The translations under genes and the position numbers were made by a program. Source: Nissolia schottii (Eukaryota; Streptophyta; Magnoliopsida; Fabales; Fabaceae). Taken from it: a stretch of 64,000 bases of DNA. The notes beneath the pieces are model-generated. The model was given only the letters and a program-made list of their open reading frames with translations. It did not search any database and had not been told where the DNA came from. The stretch's first letter is position 1; every line of letters starts with the position of its first letter. Below are positions 23,859-34,623 of this stretch, in pieces. The stretch lies in assembly GCA_003254905.1 (NCBI GenBank), contig QANU01073111.1, positions 480,097 to 544,096 of the forward strand. The letters run 5' to 3'.

Positions 23859-24379
23859 TTTTTTTTTTTTTGTTGCCTTGGCCTTAACTAATCCCGGTCG
23901 ACCCGGGTGGTGCACCTGGCTATGGCGGGTGAGTCTACCAGCGGGAATAACTGTTAGAATTCATCAATGGCATAGTTGCAGCCATTGTTGTGCAGCATCA
24001 GAAACCAGAAAACACAAAAGATAGAGATGGAACAGAGAAAAAATAGCACACAACTCATGGAGCCTGGGAGAGATTGAATTGGAATTATCATTGTTAATAG
24101 TTATTGGTGGAGATACAGAAGAGTGTGTGTGTGTATATATATATATCTTGTGTTGGTTAGATTAGGAATGCTAAACCGTAACTAACTCAAAGGCTTGGTA
24201 GCTGAAATAACAGATATAACAGATTTTCAGTTTTGGTTTGTTGATTTTGGCTTGCTGTGCAAGCAAGCTAGGCTGTTAGCCTTTCTCTTGTAATAATAAG
24301 AGCATACACAAAGTCTTAAACTCAAGACATTACTTAAGTGATATCAAGCAGCTTACCACTTGAATCAACCCTCGTTGGT
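23859..24379 (-). mobile_element. tRNA-derived SINE, copy 1, split by a nested insertion
   Basis: Read on the minus strand, the element starts at the right with CCAACGAGGGTTG, has degenerate box A and box B promoter motifs, and ends in a long A-tail (T-run 23855-23871 on the plus strand). It is flanked by a perfect 17-base duplication, AAATGTTGTCTTTCTTT, at 23842-23858 and 24380-24396. The body matches SINE copy 2 at 33666-33852. About 350 bases of unrelated DNA (roughly 23952-24300) interrupt it between the GGGAATAACTG and CACAAAGTCTTAAAC segments. Confidence 0.75.
23952..24300. mobile_element. Insertion inside SINE copy 1 (LTR-like, unclassified)
   Basis: The sequence is absent from SINE copy 2, so it arrived after the SINE. 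Its left edge reads TGTTAGAATTC, a common start of plant copia LTRs, but the right edge (TCTTGTAATAATAAG) does not end in CA and the target duplication is unclear. It contains a GT/TA microsatellite (24123-24148). A degraded solo LTR is the best guess. Confidence 0.4.
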
Positions 24380-24399
24380 AAATGTTGTCTTTCTTTGAT

Positions 24400-26287
24400 T
24401 GCATACATATACGGCTGAGCCTCATATAAACTTGGAAAGAGAGAAAACAAAGGTATTATTTAAAGCAAGGAGGTTCTCCCAACACGAAAGTTTGTAGTGA
24501 AGTGTCATTTTTCTTTTGGTCTTATGTTAGTGGGTTGTGTTCAATTTTTTTTTTTAAAGATATATAATATATTTGAACAATCTTTAATATCTCTAGTAAA
24601 TAAATAAAACAGAGGTTTTTCTTTGTTTCGCGAGTTTCTTTCTCACTCTAATTTTCTTATTTTTTACATTTTTTAAAATTAAATTTATCAAATTTTATGA
24701 TATAATATTATGTATTAACGTGTTATGTGATCTGATACAATAAATTAATATTTTTAATATAATATTTATAAAGAAGTTTATTATAAATTTAAATGATCTT
24801 TAAATTTCTTACCATTAAGCCTTTTTAATGATTTTACTTGTAAAATCAAATAAAAACATAAAATAATGATAAAATTCGGTGAAATTAATTTTAAAATTTT
24901 TCAAAAATTAAATAATTTAATAAAAAAGGGCATTTAACTTGCAGAATACCAGAGAAACCTTCAAACAAACCTACACTTAACTAAGCGACATCAAATGTTT
25001 TTGGTTGAAAGGTGGAGCAGTGGAAGAAAATAATATCATGGGTTCTCCTACTTAGTTTTTCGAGAAAAAAAAAATCTCAAGTAATCCTTCACCTTAAAAA
25101 AAATTAGATAAAAGATAAGGGACTAACAAATACAATTTTTAAAAATATGAGAAGTTAATCGAGACACTTTAAAACTGTGAATGATTGATATAATATTTTT
25201 ATTCATCTCAAATTAACATGGTACTTTTTTTTTATAAAGGATTAAACAGAGTTATTATATAAAGTTGAGGAAATAAATAAGGGTTTCGCTATGTATCAAC
25301 ATATGTCTTGCAAGGAAAAATGAAAAACCACGTGGTATACGTGGTTCCCATGCCAAACTTGGTTTAACAATCACCAATCACCAATCACAATCAGCACAGG
25401 CCCCTCTTTAAGCAAGTTGTGGACTTTATCATTCCAGATCTCTTCTTCCACTTGTCAAAATAATAATTAGGTCCATGTGAAGGGAAACAGGGATGCTTTC
25501 ACCTTGGCCTAGTGTTTTTTTTTTTTTTTTTTCAGGACAGTGATGATCCAGTAAAACTATACAGTTGATAAAAAATAAAAAAAGAAAGAAAGAAAGACAC
25601 AAGGGTTACAAATTGGAAGATAAATTTTGGGTGGTTATAGTGTAATGAAAAAATACTTGCTTCCAAACTCTAAATTCTTAAATTAAAAATTAATGGAAGT
25701 AAACTTAATTAAAAGAGGTTGTGTCGTGTATGATTCATTTTTCACGCCTTTAGTTTTATTTTCGGCTTAAGCTTAAACAAAAGTCGCCAAACCAACCCAC
25801 AACTTTGTGTTTGAAGAAAATTCGTGCCACATCTTGCCTGTACAATGGAAGCATTAGGTAGATCTTCTTGGTTCCATTTTTTAATTTTGAAATTAATATT
25901 GATAATGCCACCAAAAAAATAATAATTAATTGAACTAACACAATTATGCTATATCATACCATATCATTTCATGCTATTATCTTAAAACCCATCAACAAAA
26001 GTCTCCTTAAACATGCGAAGTGACATAAGCACACAATTTAAACACTAATATGAAAAGAAAAAAATATAAATACCATTTGGTGCTTTATTAAGAAACATAT
26101 ATCCTCGCCAAGTCAAATAAGAGTATTTAACTACGTTTAATGCTACAATTTTCTCATTGATTCCTCAGAAACGCATGTCAAAACTACAATACTTAAATTA
26201 TATCAAATTTTAGTTTGGAAAACGTGTCATATAAAAAACATATGTATCATATAAGTTTTTTACATTTTATTTTTTTTAATTAATAAT
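24400..26287. other. AT-rich intergenic DNA
   Basis: No gene or complete repeat is recognised. There are long T-runs, for example 25517-25534, and many short frames without domain content. Confidence 0.5.
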
Positions 26288-26292
26288 CATTG

Positions 26293-26712
26293 TGTACTAG
26301 AGGGGTACTTTTGGGTTCTGGAGCTCCACGGACAAGGTCTGGGAATGCTGCGGGGTCTGGGCCGGCGGGGTACCTGCAAACACTCCGATGCCAAAGTCAG
26401 TTGGGGTTGGAGATGGGTGTATGAGAAAATAAGGTTTTCGGTCCCCGTACCTGAGTGCTTGCTTTCCTTTATGTACCTGTTGGGGTCGTTGATAGGCTTC
26501 AATACACGCCTCACTGTCCGCGGACAGAGTGCTTCGGTTATTCCGAGAATGTTGGCGTGATGGGAGTCGATCGCGCTGCGACAGAGCGTGATACGCGGAT
26601 CGAATATGTCTCCCAAGGAATGGGCTTCCGGCTCTAGGATGGTTCTCATGAGCCGGGTGGGTCGGGTGATTGGCCTTCCGCGGAATGGGCCGTATTGGCC
26701 CAGTCCATAACA
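26293..26712 (-). mobile_element. GC-rich solo LTR with perfect target duplication
   Basis: The 420-base segment begins TGTACTAGAGG and ends GGCCCAGTCCATAACA. It has TG...CA on either strand and is flanked on both sides by CATTG (26288-26292 and 26713-26717), a perfect 5-base duplication. It is much richer in GC than its surroundings. On the minus strand a TATA-like GTACATAAAGG lies mid-element, which favours that orientation. Two long overlapping open frames occur on the minus strand but show no known domain and are probably by-products of the GC content. The internal part of the retrotransposon is missing, as after LTR-LTR recombination. Confidence 0.85.
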
Positions 26713-26724
26713 CATTGTTACATA

Positions 26725-27207
26725 AATAATTATTTAGACTAACATTATTTATAAGTATTTTTTTGGTTACTCACTCACATAATTTTATCATTCTAAATAA
26801 CATGATATCACACATTACTATCAATTTTGACGATCACGGTGTCGATTGATTCTATTAATCTCACCCGCTATCACAATTGAAAAAAAATGCTCACAAATGA
26901 CGTGCCCAATCCAATAAAGTTGTTAACGTTAATATTACTTCATCCTAATTATATCATAGCGGATTGATAGTCTCACCACTCTTCTTATTGAACAATGATT
27001 GAAGAAAAATCATATATATTAAACGTATCAAACGAATTGAATAAAAAAGAAACAGTAACCTCAAAAAACGGATTTGATTTTTTATATTTTCTTTTTTTAA
27101 TAAAAATTTATTATTCTATAAATAACTATTTAGACTAGCATTATTCTACAAATATTTCTTTTGTGACTCACTCACAAAATTTCATCCTTCTAAAGAATAT
27201 GACACCG
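26725..27207. repeat. Diverged local direct duplication
   Basis: The stretch starting near 26730 (TTTAGACTAACATTATTTAT...ACTCACTCACATAATTTTATC) is repeated from near 27127 (TTTAGACTAGCATTATTCTAC...ACTCACTCACAAAATTTCATCC). The second unit resumes after the copia insertion, at 28006-28110, where GCTCACAAATGATG matches GCTCACAAATGACG of the first unit. Unit length is about 390 bases. No coding content. Confidence 0.6.
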
Positions 27208-28005
27208 TAATAGAATGAAAGCACACCTTTTATAGCTTGTGCAGTAAGTTAAATAGCATTAGCTGTGAATATTAGTTAAATTAGTTAGTGTGCCAACTGT
27301 AAGTTAGTTAGCCTGCTTGGGATGCAAGCAACCCAAACTCTCTTGTATATATGTTGAGCACTATGCTCCAATCAATTCAGAATTCATTTTTCACTTCACT
27401 CAAACTTCTATCATGGTATCATCTCTGCATTTCGCTTCCGCTATAACCTGTGAATTGCAGTGGCTCTCCTACTTGCTCAAAGATCTTGGCATCACTCCAC
27501 TCAACAAGGCTGCAATCTACTGTGACAGCAGCTCAGCAATGTAAATTGCTCACAATCCAACATTCCATGAGAGAACCAAGCACATTGAGTTGGATTGCCA
27601 TCTTGTAAGGGAAAAGGTTCAGAGTGGTTTTCTCAATTTGTTGCCAATTCCATCCAAGCAGCAACTAGCAGACATTCTCACCAAGGCATTGTCCCCCATT
27701 TCTTTCAAGTTCTTAGTGTCCAAACTCGGCTTACTGGACATATTTCAGCATTCAGAATCGGTTCAACAACAGTCACAACAGCTCGAGTTTGAGGAGGGGT
27801 AATAGAATGAAAGCACAGCTTTTATAGCTTGTGCAGTAAGTTAAATAGCATTAGCTGTGAATATTAGTTAAATTAGTTAGTGTGCCAATTGTAAGTTAGT
27901 TAGCCTGCTTGGGATGCAAGCAACCCAAACTCTCTTGTATACATGTTGAGCACTATGCTCCAATCAATTCAGAATTCATTTTTCACTTCACTCAAACTTC
28001 TATCA
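27208..28005 (+). mobile_element. Non-autonomous Ty1/copia element with both LTRs
   Basis: Two 206-base LTRs (27208-27413 and 27800-28005) differ at only 3 sites and are flanked by a perfect CACCG duplication (27203-27207 and 28006-28010). They begin TAATAGAA and end TTCTATCA, so the usual TG start is changed to TA in both. TGGTATCA directly after the left LTR is the primer-binding site for initiator-Met tRNA, and GAGGAGGGG just before the right LTR is the polypurine tract. The 386-base inside keeps only the C-terminal RNase H part of copia pol (ELQWLSYLLKDLGI, DSSSAM, HERTKHIELDCHLVREK, LADILTKAL), interrupted by one stop at 27542-27544. Gag, protease, integrase and most of the reverse transcriptase are missing. 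Movement would need proteins from a full-length relative. Confidence 0.92.
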
Positions 28006-28010
28006 CACCG

Positions 28011-28478
28011 CACATTTGTACCATATTTAATGATCAAGACAGTCTTAATCCTATTTTATATCACATTAAAAAAAAGCTCACAAATGATGAAGTTCAAACC
28101 AATAAAGTGGTTAGAATAATTTATTTTTTGAGTTTATTATATATATACACACACATATATATTACTTTATCATGATGAATTTGCGAATGATGCTTCTTAC
28201 TGCATTCACAAAACTTACATTTTCATCTCATTTTATAAAAGTATAACCCGGTCAATTGGGTTGATCATTCACAAGAAGAGATAACGAAGTGTTTTATTTG
28301 CAATATTAATGTACTAAAAAAATAATTATTTATTTATTTCCGTTTTTATTTGCAAATGCTTTTTATTCATTTGTTTATTTATATTTTTTTTCAAATGAAA
28401 TCATATTTTATTTTTTTATAAATGAAATCATATTTCTCTAAAAAAATATTCTCTGTTCTATCCAAAACCTTTTTCTTA

Positions 28479-28520
<42 letters not shown>

Positions 28521-29395
28521 CTGAAATCATTACCCTCCAAACAAAATGAAAAAGGAGAGCAAAAATATTTTGGAAAAAGTTACAAAAAACACAATAGAAG
28601 AAAGATTTTGAAGTCGCACTCCTAATAACACCTATGTAGTTTTATAGAATGATCTCTTAATAATAATTATAGTAGAATATGTGCTTTGTTTTATTGTTGA
28701 ACACGTCTAAACACAATTCTGCTTTTCAAATTCATATCATCGTGGCAACTTAAGATATCTCCTTCATATAAGCTTATATTATTTATTTTATCTCAAACTC
28801 CCAATATATAATTAATATAGGCAAAGACTTATGACAAAGATAATATAAACACATATTCAAGGAAATGTTTGAAAATAACATATCTTATAAAATTTAACAT
28901 GCAATAGTAAATCTCATCTATTTGAGGAAAATAAAAATAGGGAATAATTAATTAATTTTTTCTTTTAAGTTGAAGTAATTGGAAGTGTGAATAAATAAAA
29001 ATAAATAAAACAAAAGGAAGTGTGAAATGAGGATAAGGTTATGAAATTAAAGTGAAATGGTTGTCAAGAAGTGTGGATAAACATTTAGGAACGTCAATAG
29101 CCCCGCCCTGTAACTGACCCATTACACTAAATATCAAATACAACTTACCAATGATGCACATGTTTAAACACTATAGTCTGAACCTATGCGATGCATAGGA
29201 TTACACAATTTAAATGTAAAGTATATCGATTCAGCAAAAATTTCGATGGCTTAAAAATAAATTTCAACCATATCGTTGAATTAAAATATTAAATTATTAA
29301 ATCAATGTGATATATTTTTTTTAGTTTATTGAAACAATAAAAATTTTAGGAATATATTCAAAAAATAGTGTACACTGTGAAATGATAGCTTTCGA
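28011..29395. other. AT-rich spacer with an AT microsatellite
   Basis: It holds the rest of the local duplication (to about 28130) and then AT-rich sequence including an uninterrupted TA run at 28480-28519. No gene is seen. Confidence 0.5.
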
Positions 29396-30252
29396 AAAAT
29401 GCATATTAACGATAAGCTTTGTTTTTCACAAAAAAGACATGTTTATAGCCTATGAAAATTATGACAATTAATCTAAGAATCACTTTTAGTGAAAATTCGA
29501 AGGTCATAGGTCACATAAATTACAATTTACTGAAAATCATTTTTGTGTGAAAATCCAAGGCTATAACTTACAAAAATGCATATTAATGGTAAACTTTATT
29601 TTTAACGAAAAAGACATGGATATAGCCAATGAAAGGTGATCATTAATCTAAGAAATCATTTTTAGTGTAAAATAGAAGGCCATAAGCTACAAAAATTTCA
29701 ATTTATCAAAAATAGTTTTAGAGTGAAAATCCAAGGTCACGCCTTCTAAAAAATGCATATTAACGGTAAACTAAGTTTTTCACGAAAAAGACATGGTTGT
29801 ATCCAATGAAAAATGACCATTAATCTAAGTAGTCATTTTTAGAGTAAAATAGAATATCATAGGCTACAAAAATTGCAAATTATAGAAAATCATTTTAAGT
29901 GAAAATCCAAGGTTTCGAAAAATGCATATTAACGATAAATATTGTTTTTCATGAAAAAGATGTGGCCATCTATGACCAATGACAATTAATCTAATAAGTT
30001 ATTTTTAGTGAAAAATAGAAGGTCATAGACTTCAGAAATTTCATTTTAACAAAAATCATTTTGGAGTGAAAACCAAGACTACAAAAAAATGCATATGAAT
30101 GATAAACTTTATTTTTCACGAAAAAGACATTGTCATAGCTTATGAAAGATGATAATTATTCTAAGAAGTTGTTTTTAGTGTATAATAGAAGGTCATATGC
30201 TTCAAAAATTATATTTTAGCGAAAATCCTTTTTGTGTGAAAATTCAAGAGTA
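29396..30252 (+). repeat. Tandem array of about five ~170-base units
   Basis: The word AAAATGCATAT starts units at about 29401, 29579, 29755, 29924 and 30091, giving spacings of 178, 176, 169 and 167 bases. Each unit also carries CACGAAAAAGACATG, AATCTAAGAAGTCATTTTTAGTG and AGTGAAAATCCAAGG in the same order. The units are diverged from one another and non-coding. The array ends exactly where a truncated R1 repeat begins. A period near 170 is typical of plant satellites. Confidence 0.85.
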
Positions 30253-30537
30253 TGTAGTTCACCTCGAGGTGAAGCTACCCATAGGAATTGTTATTTTTAT
30301 TTTTATTTTGTAATCGAGTTACGTCTAGAGTGCTTCGATTGTATACAGGCAGGATTCTCGGACCAGTCACGTATTTGATTATGTATATTTATGTTTTATA
30401 TAAAAGAATTCATGGTTATTCAAAAAAAAAAAGTTTTATTTATTTTTAATTAAAGTTAAAGTGCATGTTTTTACGAAAAGCGTTCTAGAGGCTTCCGTAA
30501 GGGAACTAATCCCTTGCGTGCCGGTCAATACCATAAG
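30253..30537 (+). mobile_element. R1 repeat family, truncated copy
   Basis: Starting at GTTCACCTCGAGGTGAAGC, this matches the 3' part of R1 copy 1 (from about 17230) and of copy 2 (from about 31050), down to CCCTTGCGTGCCGGTCA. Its 5' part is replaced by the tandem array and its last bases pass directly into copy 2. It therefore forms a direct repeat of about 290 bases with 31050-31345. Confidence 0.6.
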
Positions 30538-30539
30538 TT

Positions 30540-31345
30540 AACGCGTGGCACGCAGTGTCATGTATCATGTAGATTAGGGTTAACTATCAAGAATTTATGG
30601 TCTTAGGCAGTGTATCCCCAATTGTCATGACCTAGGTACTTGGTAGTGCGTAAAGACTAACTATCAGGAATCTATTGACTCAAGCAGTCTATCCCTAACT
30701 GTTGTGGCCTAAGTACTTAGGTAATGCGTCCAGGATAATGCATCATAAAACAAAACCATAATGATTGAAACATTTATTTAGAGAACTCCCCAACTTAATT
30801 ATATTTTTCAAATGCTTTTATGTATTATTTATTATTATAGAAATGTTTTAAGCTTGTTATATATTATGAATTGCATCTGCATGTCATGTTTTTTTAAGTG
30901 TTCCATGTCGTCGTGCGGACGGCCATTTGCTGAGACTCTTCTTAGATTTCTCACCCTTCAACCTGCCCATCTAGTTACAGGTTACGAAGCAGCGTAGCAG
31001 AGCATGGGGTTTATGGTCAGTGCAGCGACGTCAAATCCAAGAATCAGCAGTTCATCTTGAAGTGAAGCTACCTATAGGAATTGTTGGTTTTATTTTTAGT
31101 TTGTAATCGACTCATGTCTAGTGTGTTCTGATTGTATACAGGCAGGATCTTCGGACCAGTCACATATTTTATCATGTATATTTATGATTATGTAAAAGAG
31201 TTTATATTTATTCAGAAAATGAAAGTTTTATTTGTTTTAATTAAAGTTAAAGTGCATGTTTTTGTGAAAAGCATTCCTAAAGGCTTCCGTAAGAAAACTA
31301 GTCTCTTGTGTGCCGGTCACGTCCCAAGTTGGGGTGTGACAACTT
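30540..31345 (+). mobile_element. LTR-type repeat family R1, copy 2
   Basis: This is the counterpart of 16690-17525 in the same orientation. It has the same TGTCATGTATCATGTAGATTAG start, the two 78-base units (now more diverged), the TCTCACCC...CAACCTGCCC stretch and the final CCCAAGTTGGGGTGTGACA. It has no coding content. Copies 1 and 2 differ by many substitutions, so neither is recent. Confidence 0.55.
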
Positions 31346-32223
31346 AGTTCTGGAAAAACATGATGTGAGAAAATGAATACTTTTAGTTTTAGATAAATGG
31401 TTTAGGGTGAAGTCTTGTCAGGATCTGTTTCCAACGAGAGTAGGTTGGACTTGGTGCACCATGACATATGCCCTCGCTAGTAAGGGACAAATCATGCTAG
31501 CCCGATACGTAGGTCACGTTCTGGTTATATGTCCTCACTAGTAAAGGACAAATCATACTAGCCTGAAACATTGTTGATGTTGTGTTATATTCTAGCATGA
31601 TGGATTTCGTAAAAATGTGATTTATGGAAAGCTTATGTTGAAACAAAAAGGATTTTTTTTGTTTAGATACATATATTGTAAATATTATAATTTTTCTCAC
31701 TTGTCCCTCGTGTGCTAGAATTAAATCTATCTAACACTGAGTTCCTAAACTCACTCTTTGTTGTTTCCCCTTTGCAGACACAGGTGTGGATTTGAGCTCT
31801 ATCCTCTTGCCCCTTAGTTTGCAAAGGACAACATTTTTTTTGTGAGCCCAATTTGTTCTGGGCCATATTTTGTTAAACTATTGTATTATTTTGTCTGTCT
31901 TAGAAAATTCTAGTAAACCCACAGGTAAGATTCGACCAATCTCGCTTCCTTAATTTATGCATTTGAGTATTCATGAATATTTAAATATGTAATCTAAGAA
32001 TTATTTTAGATTGTAAAACTAGTATGTTTTTTCATTGAAAACTTCTGAACTTTCATACAGATTGTTTGAATTATAAATTGGTTACAAGTGTTGTGTTTTC
32101 TTTGTTGGGATAAGTCTATATACCAAGGAAATCATGCTTGTTTTTATAAAAAAAATTGGTATGTGAGGCTTGTTAGGGGTCGTGGTCCCCTATGCGCCGG
32201 TCATGACTCTAGTTGGGTTGTGA
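31346..32223 (+). mobile_element. Second LTR-like unit ending GGGTTGTGACA
   Basis: The right edge (CGCCGGTCATGACTCTAGTTGGGTTGTGACA in pattern, 32194-32223) repeats the ending of the R1 copies, but the rest of this ~880-base stretch is different. It includes two copies of GTAAGGGACAAATCATGCTAGCC-like sequence, near 31481 and 31540. It is probably a related LTR or an untranslated region of the same retroelement family. Limits other than the right edge are uncertain. Confidence 0.4.
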
Positions 32224-33120
32224 CAGAAACGCATTCTGAATCACTGAACCCAAGAACTTTTCCTTAAAGGAGCTGACCACCACCTTATTACCTCCTCCAT
32301 CCGATGGAGGAGGAGGAGGAGGAGGAAGCAGGGGGTCGCAGACATGAGTCCAATATTTTCCAAGCTTTCTCTCTCTAAACAAAAAAATTGTGTTTATGTA
32401 TGGTCCATCTAGCTTTGATTTAACCTGTTTCTTGAATGAGGCTGAAATGTGAATACTGCCGCTAAGAGATTGTACTATTGGTTTAGAAGCGGCTTGCTTA
32501 ATTATTAATATTGCACAACAGAAGTGTTTTCTTTCAAGAACAAACAATTATACAAATCGTAATTATTTAATGTCATTTTATATGATACAAATAACGACGA
32601 CTAAAATCAAAATTAAATAATCAAATATAAAATTTGTGAGCCCCATGCAAATTAAACAACATGCATTTTTTTTCCTGGTTAAAATACTATGTTGGTCTCA
32701 CAATTATAGTAACAAAATCACCTTGGTCCTATTTTTTAAAATGTTTAGTTTGGTCTTATATTTATGAAACGTTAATCAGTTTGATCATCTGCAAGTTTTA
32801 TAATTATCACACCAACAAATTAGGATGATGTGATAGTTAATGGAATTAGTGGAGGATCAAATAGACAAACATTTAATAAATACTGGATCAAAGAGATTTT
32901 TTTTCTTTATTTTTAATTAAAAAAACAAAAATAAAAATAAAAAGGAGAAAAATTAAAATTAAAAAAAGGAAAATAAAAACAATAGAAAGGGAAAAATACA
33001 AAAAGTAAAAAAAATACAAAAAACACAAAATAAAATGTGAAAAATAAAAACGAAAAAAAATTGGATGGAGTGCAATTTCGTAAATAGTTTAGGGTGAAGT
33101 GCAATTTTAACACACTTGAA
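32224..33120. other. Spacer with a GGA repeat and an unassigned minus-strand frame
   Basis: A minus-strand frame at 32209-32547 includes WTHVCDPLLPPPPPPPSDGG, where the prolines come from a GGA microsatellite at 32304-32326. It matches no family I recognise and has no clear start, and may be an exon fragment or chance. From 32690 the AT-rich text resembles a decayed Mutator-type terminus (repeated TTGGTC words) but no partner was found. Confidence 0.35.
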
Positions 33121-33133
33121 GAGTAGTTTTATG

Positions 33134-34623
33134 GAATAAAACATCAATTTGGTCCCCTGACGTGTGCAGGATCAATCAATTTGGTCCACATAGTTTCAAA
33201 TCAATTAAGTTTGTAATCATAGTTACTAAACATGAATCAAGTTAGTCTCTAACGTCAAGTCTCCGTCACACCTCATTGACGCCCGCCTACATGACACGTT
33301 AAGTGCCATGTGGACTGTCACGTGGCTGATTACGTGGCAGTCATTCTCCATACATCAAATTAGTTCTCACTTTCCCAAATCAATCGATTTCGTCTCTACC
33401 CCTATTTAACCTAAATTTCCCAATTTTAAACCCTAATCCTTAAAATTAATATTCTAACTCACCTAATTAACTCTAAAATAAATAATAAAATTCCATATTA
33501 CTTAATTTTATTCTAATTATACGTACCCAAATTAATAAAAAAAATTATAAAAAAAAGAACCAAGGACCAAAATGGCGTCATTTTGGTCTGTCGATGTTAA
33601 TTTGTGTTGATTACCTGACTCATGTTAATGTATGGAGTAACAAATGATCTCACGAAACCAATAGGTTTTTTTTTTAGGTTGCCTACCCGGTATCCAAGGC
33701 TTGGTCTTGACTAATCCGGGCCGACCCGGGTCGCGTACCTGGCTATAGCGGGTGAGTCTCCCAGCGGGGATAACTGCATTCACAATGTCTCGAACTTAGG
33801 ACCTTGCTTAAGCGATACCAAGCTGCTTACCACTTGGACCAACCCTCGTTGGTCACGAAATCAATAGGTGATGGTCCTTGAGGTACTCTAGTAGCATCAA
33901 AATGTCCTCTAGTGGTAGGAGCTATACCAACTGTAGTAAAAATAGTAGTAGCAGGTTCTCTAGTAACAGTAATAACAACAGAAGGTTCTTTAGTAACAAT
34001 AGCAGCAACAGAAGCTTGTTCTCCAATGGTAGAAACTTGTTCTCCACTAGCATTAGCTTGCTCTGCATTAAATCAACTTGATTTAATTAGATAAATAAAA
34101 TGTGACGTCCAAATTTGTAGAAGTAATTAAATAATAAGCACTAGTTACATCACCTTCTTATTTTCTTGGGAATTTTGAACCTTATGAAGTAATTATATAA
34201 TAAGCACTAGTTACGTCAACAAAAATATACTTGGAATTTTGAAAGTAAGTGAGGGACCAAAACAACCTAGTTCTTTTTAATAAATTTTTTTTATTGAGTA
34301 TGTATAATTAGAATAAAATTAAGTAATATGAAATTTAATTATTTCTTAATTATGTGAGTTAGAGTATTAATTTTAGAGATTAGAGTTTAAATTGGGAAAT
34401 TTGGGTTAAATAGGAATAGGGATGAAATTGATTGATTTGAGAAAGTGTGAGGACTAATTTGATGTATAGGGAGTGATTGGCACATAACCAATTACGTGAC
34501 AGTTCACGTGGCACTTAACGCCAATAAATTTGTTAATTATAGGGACAAACTTAATTGATTTAAAATGATAAGGATCAAATTGATTGATGCGCATGTTCCT
34601 GGGAACAAATTGATGTTTTATTC
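33134..34623. mobile_element. Mutator-like element with long inverted termini
   Basis: Inverted repeats of about 400 bases end in GAATAAAACATCAATTTG (left, 33134) and its inverse (right, 34623). Matching blocks continue inward, including the CACGTGGC and TAGTTCTCACTTTCCCAAATC regions on the left and their inverses on the right. Flanks TAGTTTTATG (33124-33133) and TAGTTTATG (34625-34633) look like a 9-base target duplication with one extra T. The middle (33560-34220) contains SINE copy 2 and an Asn/Ser-rich low-complexity frame (33878-34081) but no transposase. Long termini and a 9-base duplication are the mark of Mutator-type elements. The right end lies 250 bases before the oxidoreductase ATG. 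Confidence 0.75.
33666..33852 (-). mobile_element. tRNA-derived SINE, copy 2, nested in the Mutator-like element
   Basis: Read on the minus strand, it opens CCAACGAGGGTTGGTCCAAG. The box A-like TGGTCCAAGTGG lies at 33830-33841 and the box B-like AGTTCGAGAC at 33787-33796. It ends in nine A's (33666-33674 on the plus strand). The target duplication is TCACGAAACCAATAGG (33650-33665) and TCACGAAATCAATAGG (33853-33868), 16 bases with one mismatch. The two promoter boxes and the A-tail identify a polymerase III SINE. At 187 bases it is complete, unlike copy 1. Confidence 0.85.

Noticed and set aside
26287..26715. Two long overlapping frames on the minus strand, 138 and 142 codons
   Set aside because: They lie wholly inside the solo LTR, overlap each other and match no domain; high GC makes long open frames likely by chance.
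32209..32547. Minus-strand frame with a poly-proline run
   Set aside because: The prolines come from a GGA repeat, part of the frame lies in LTR-like sequence, and no homologous family was recognised.
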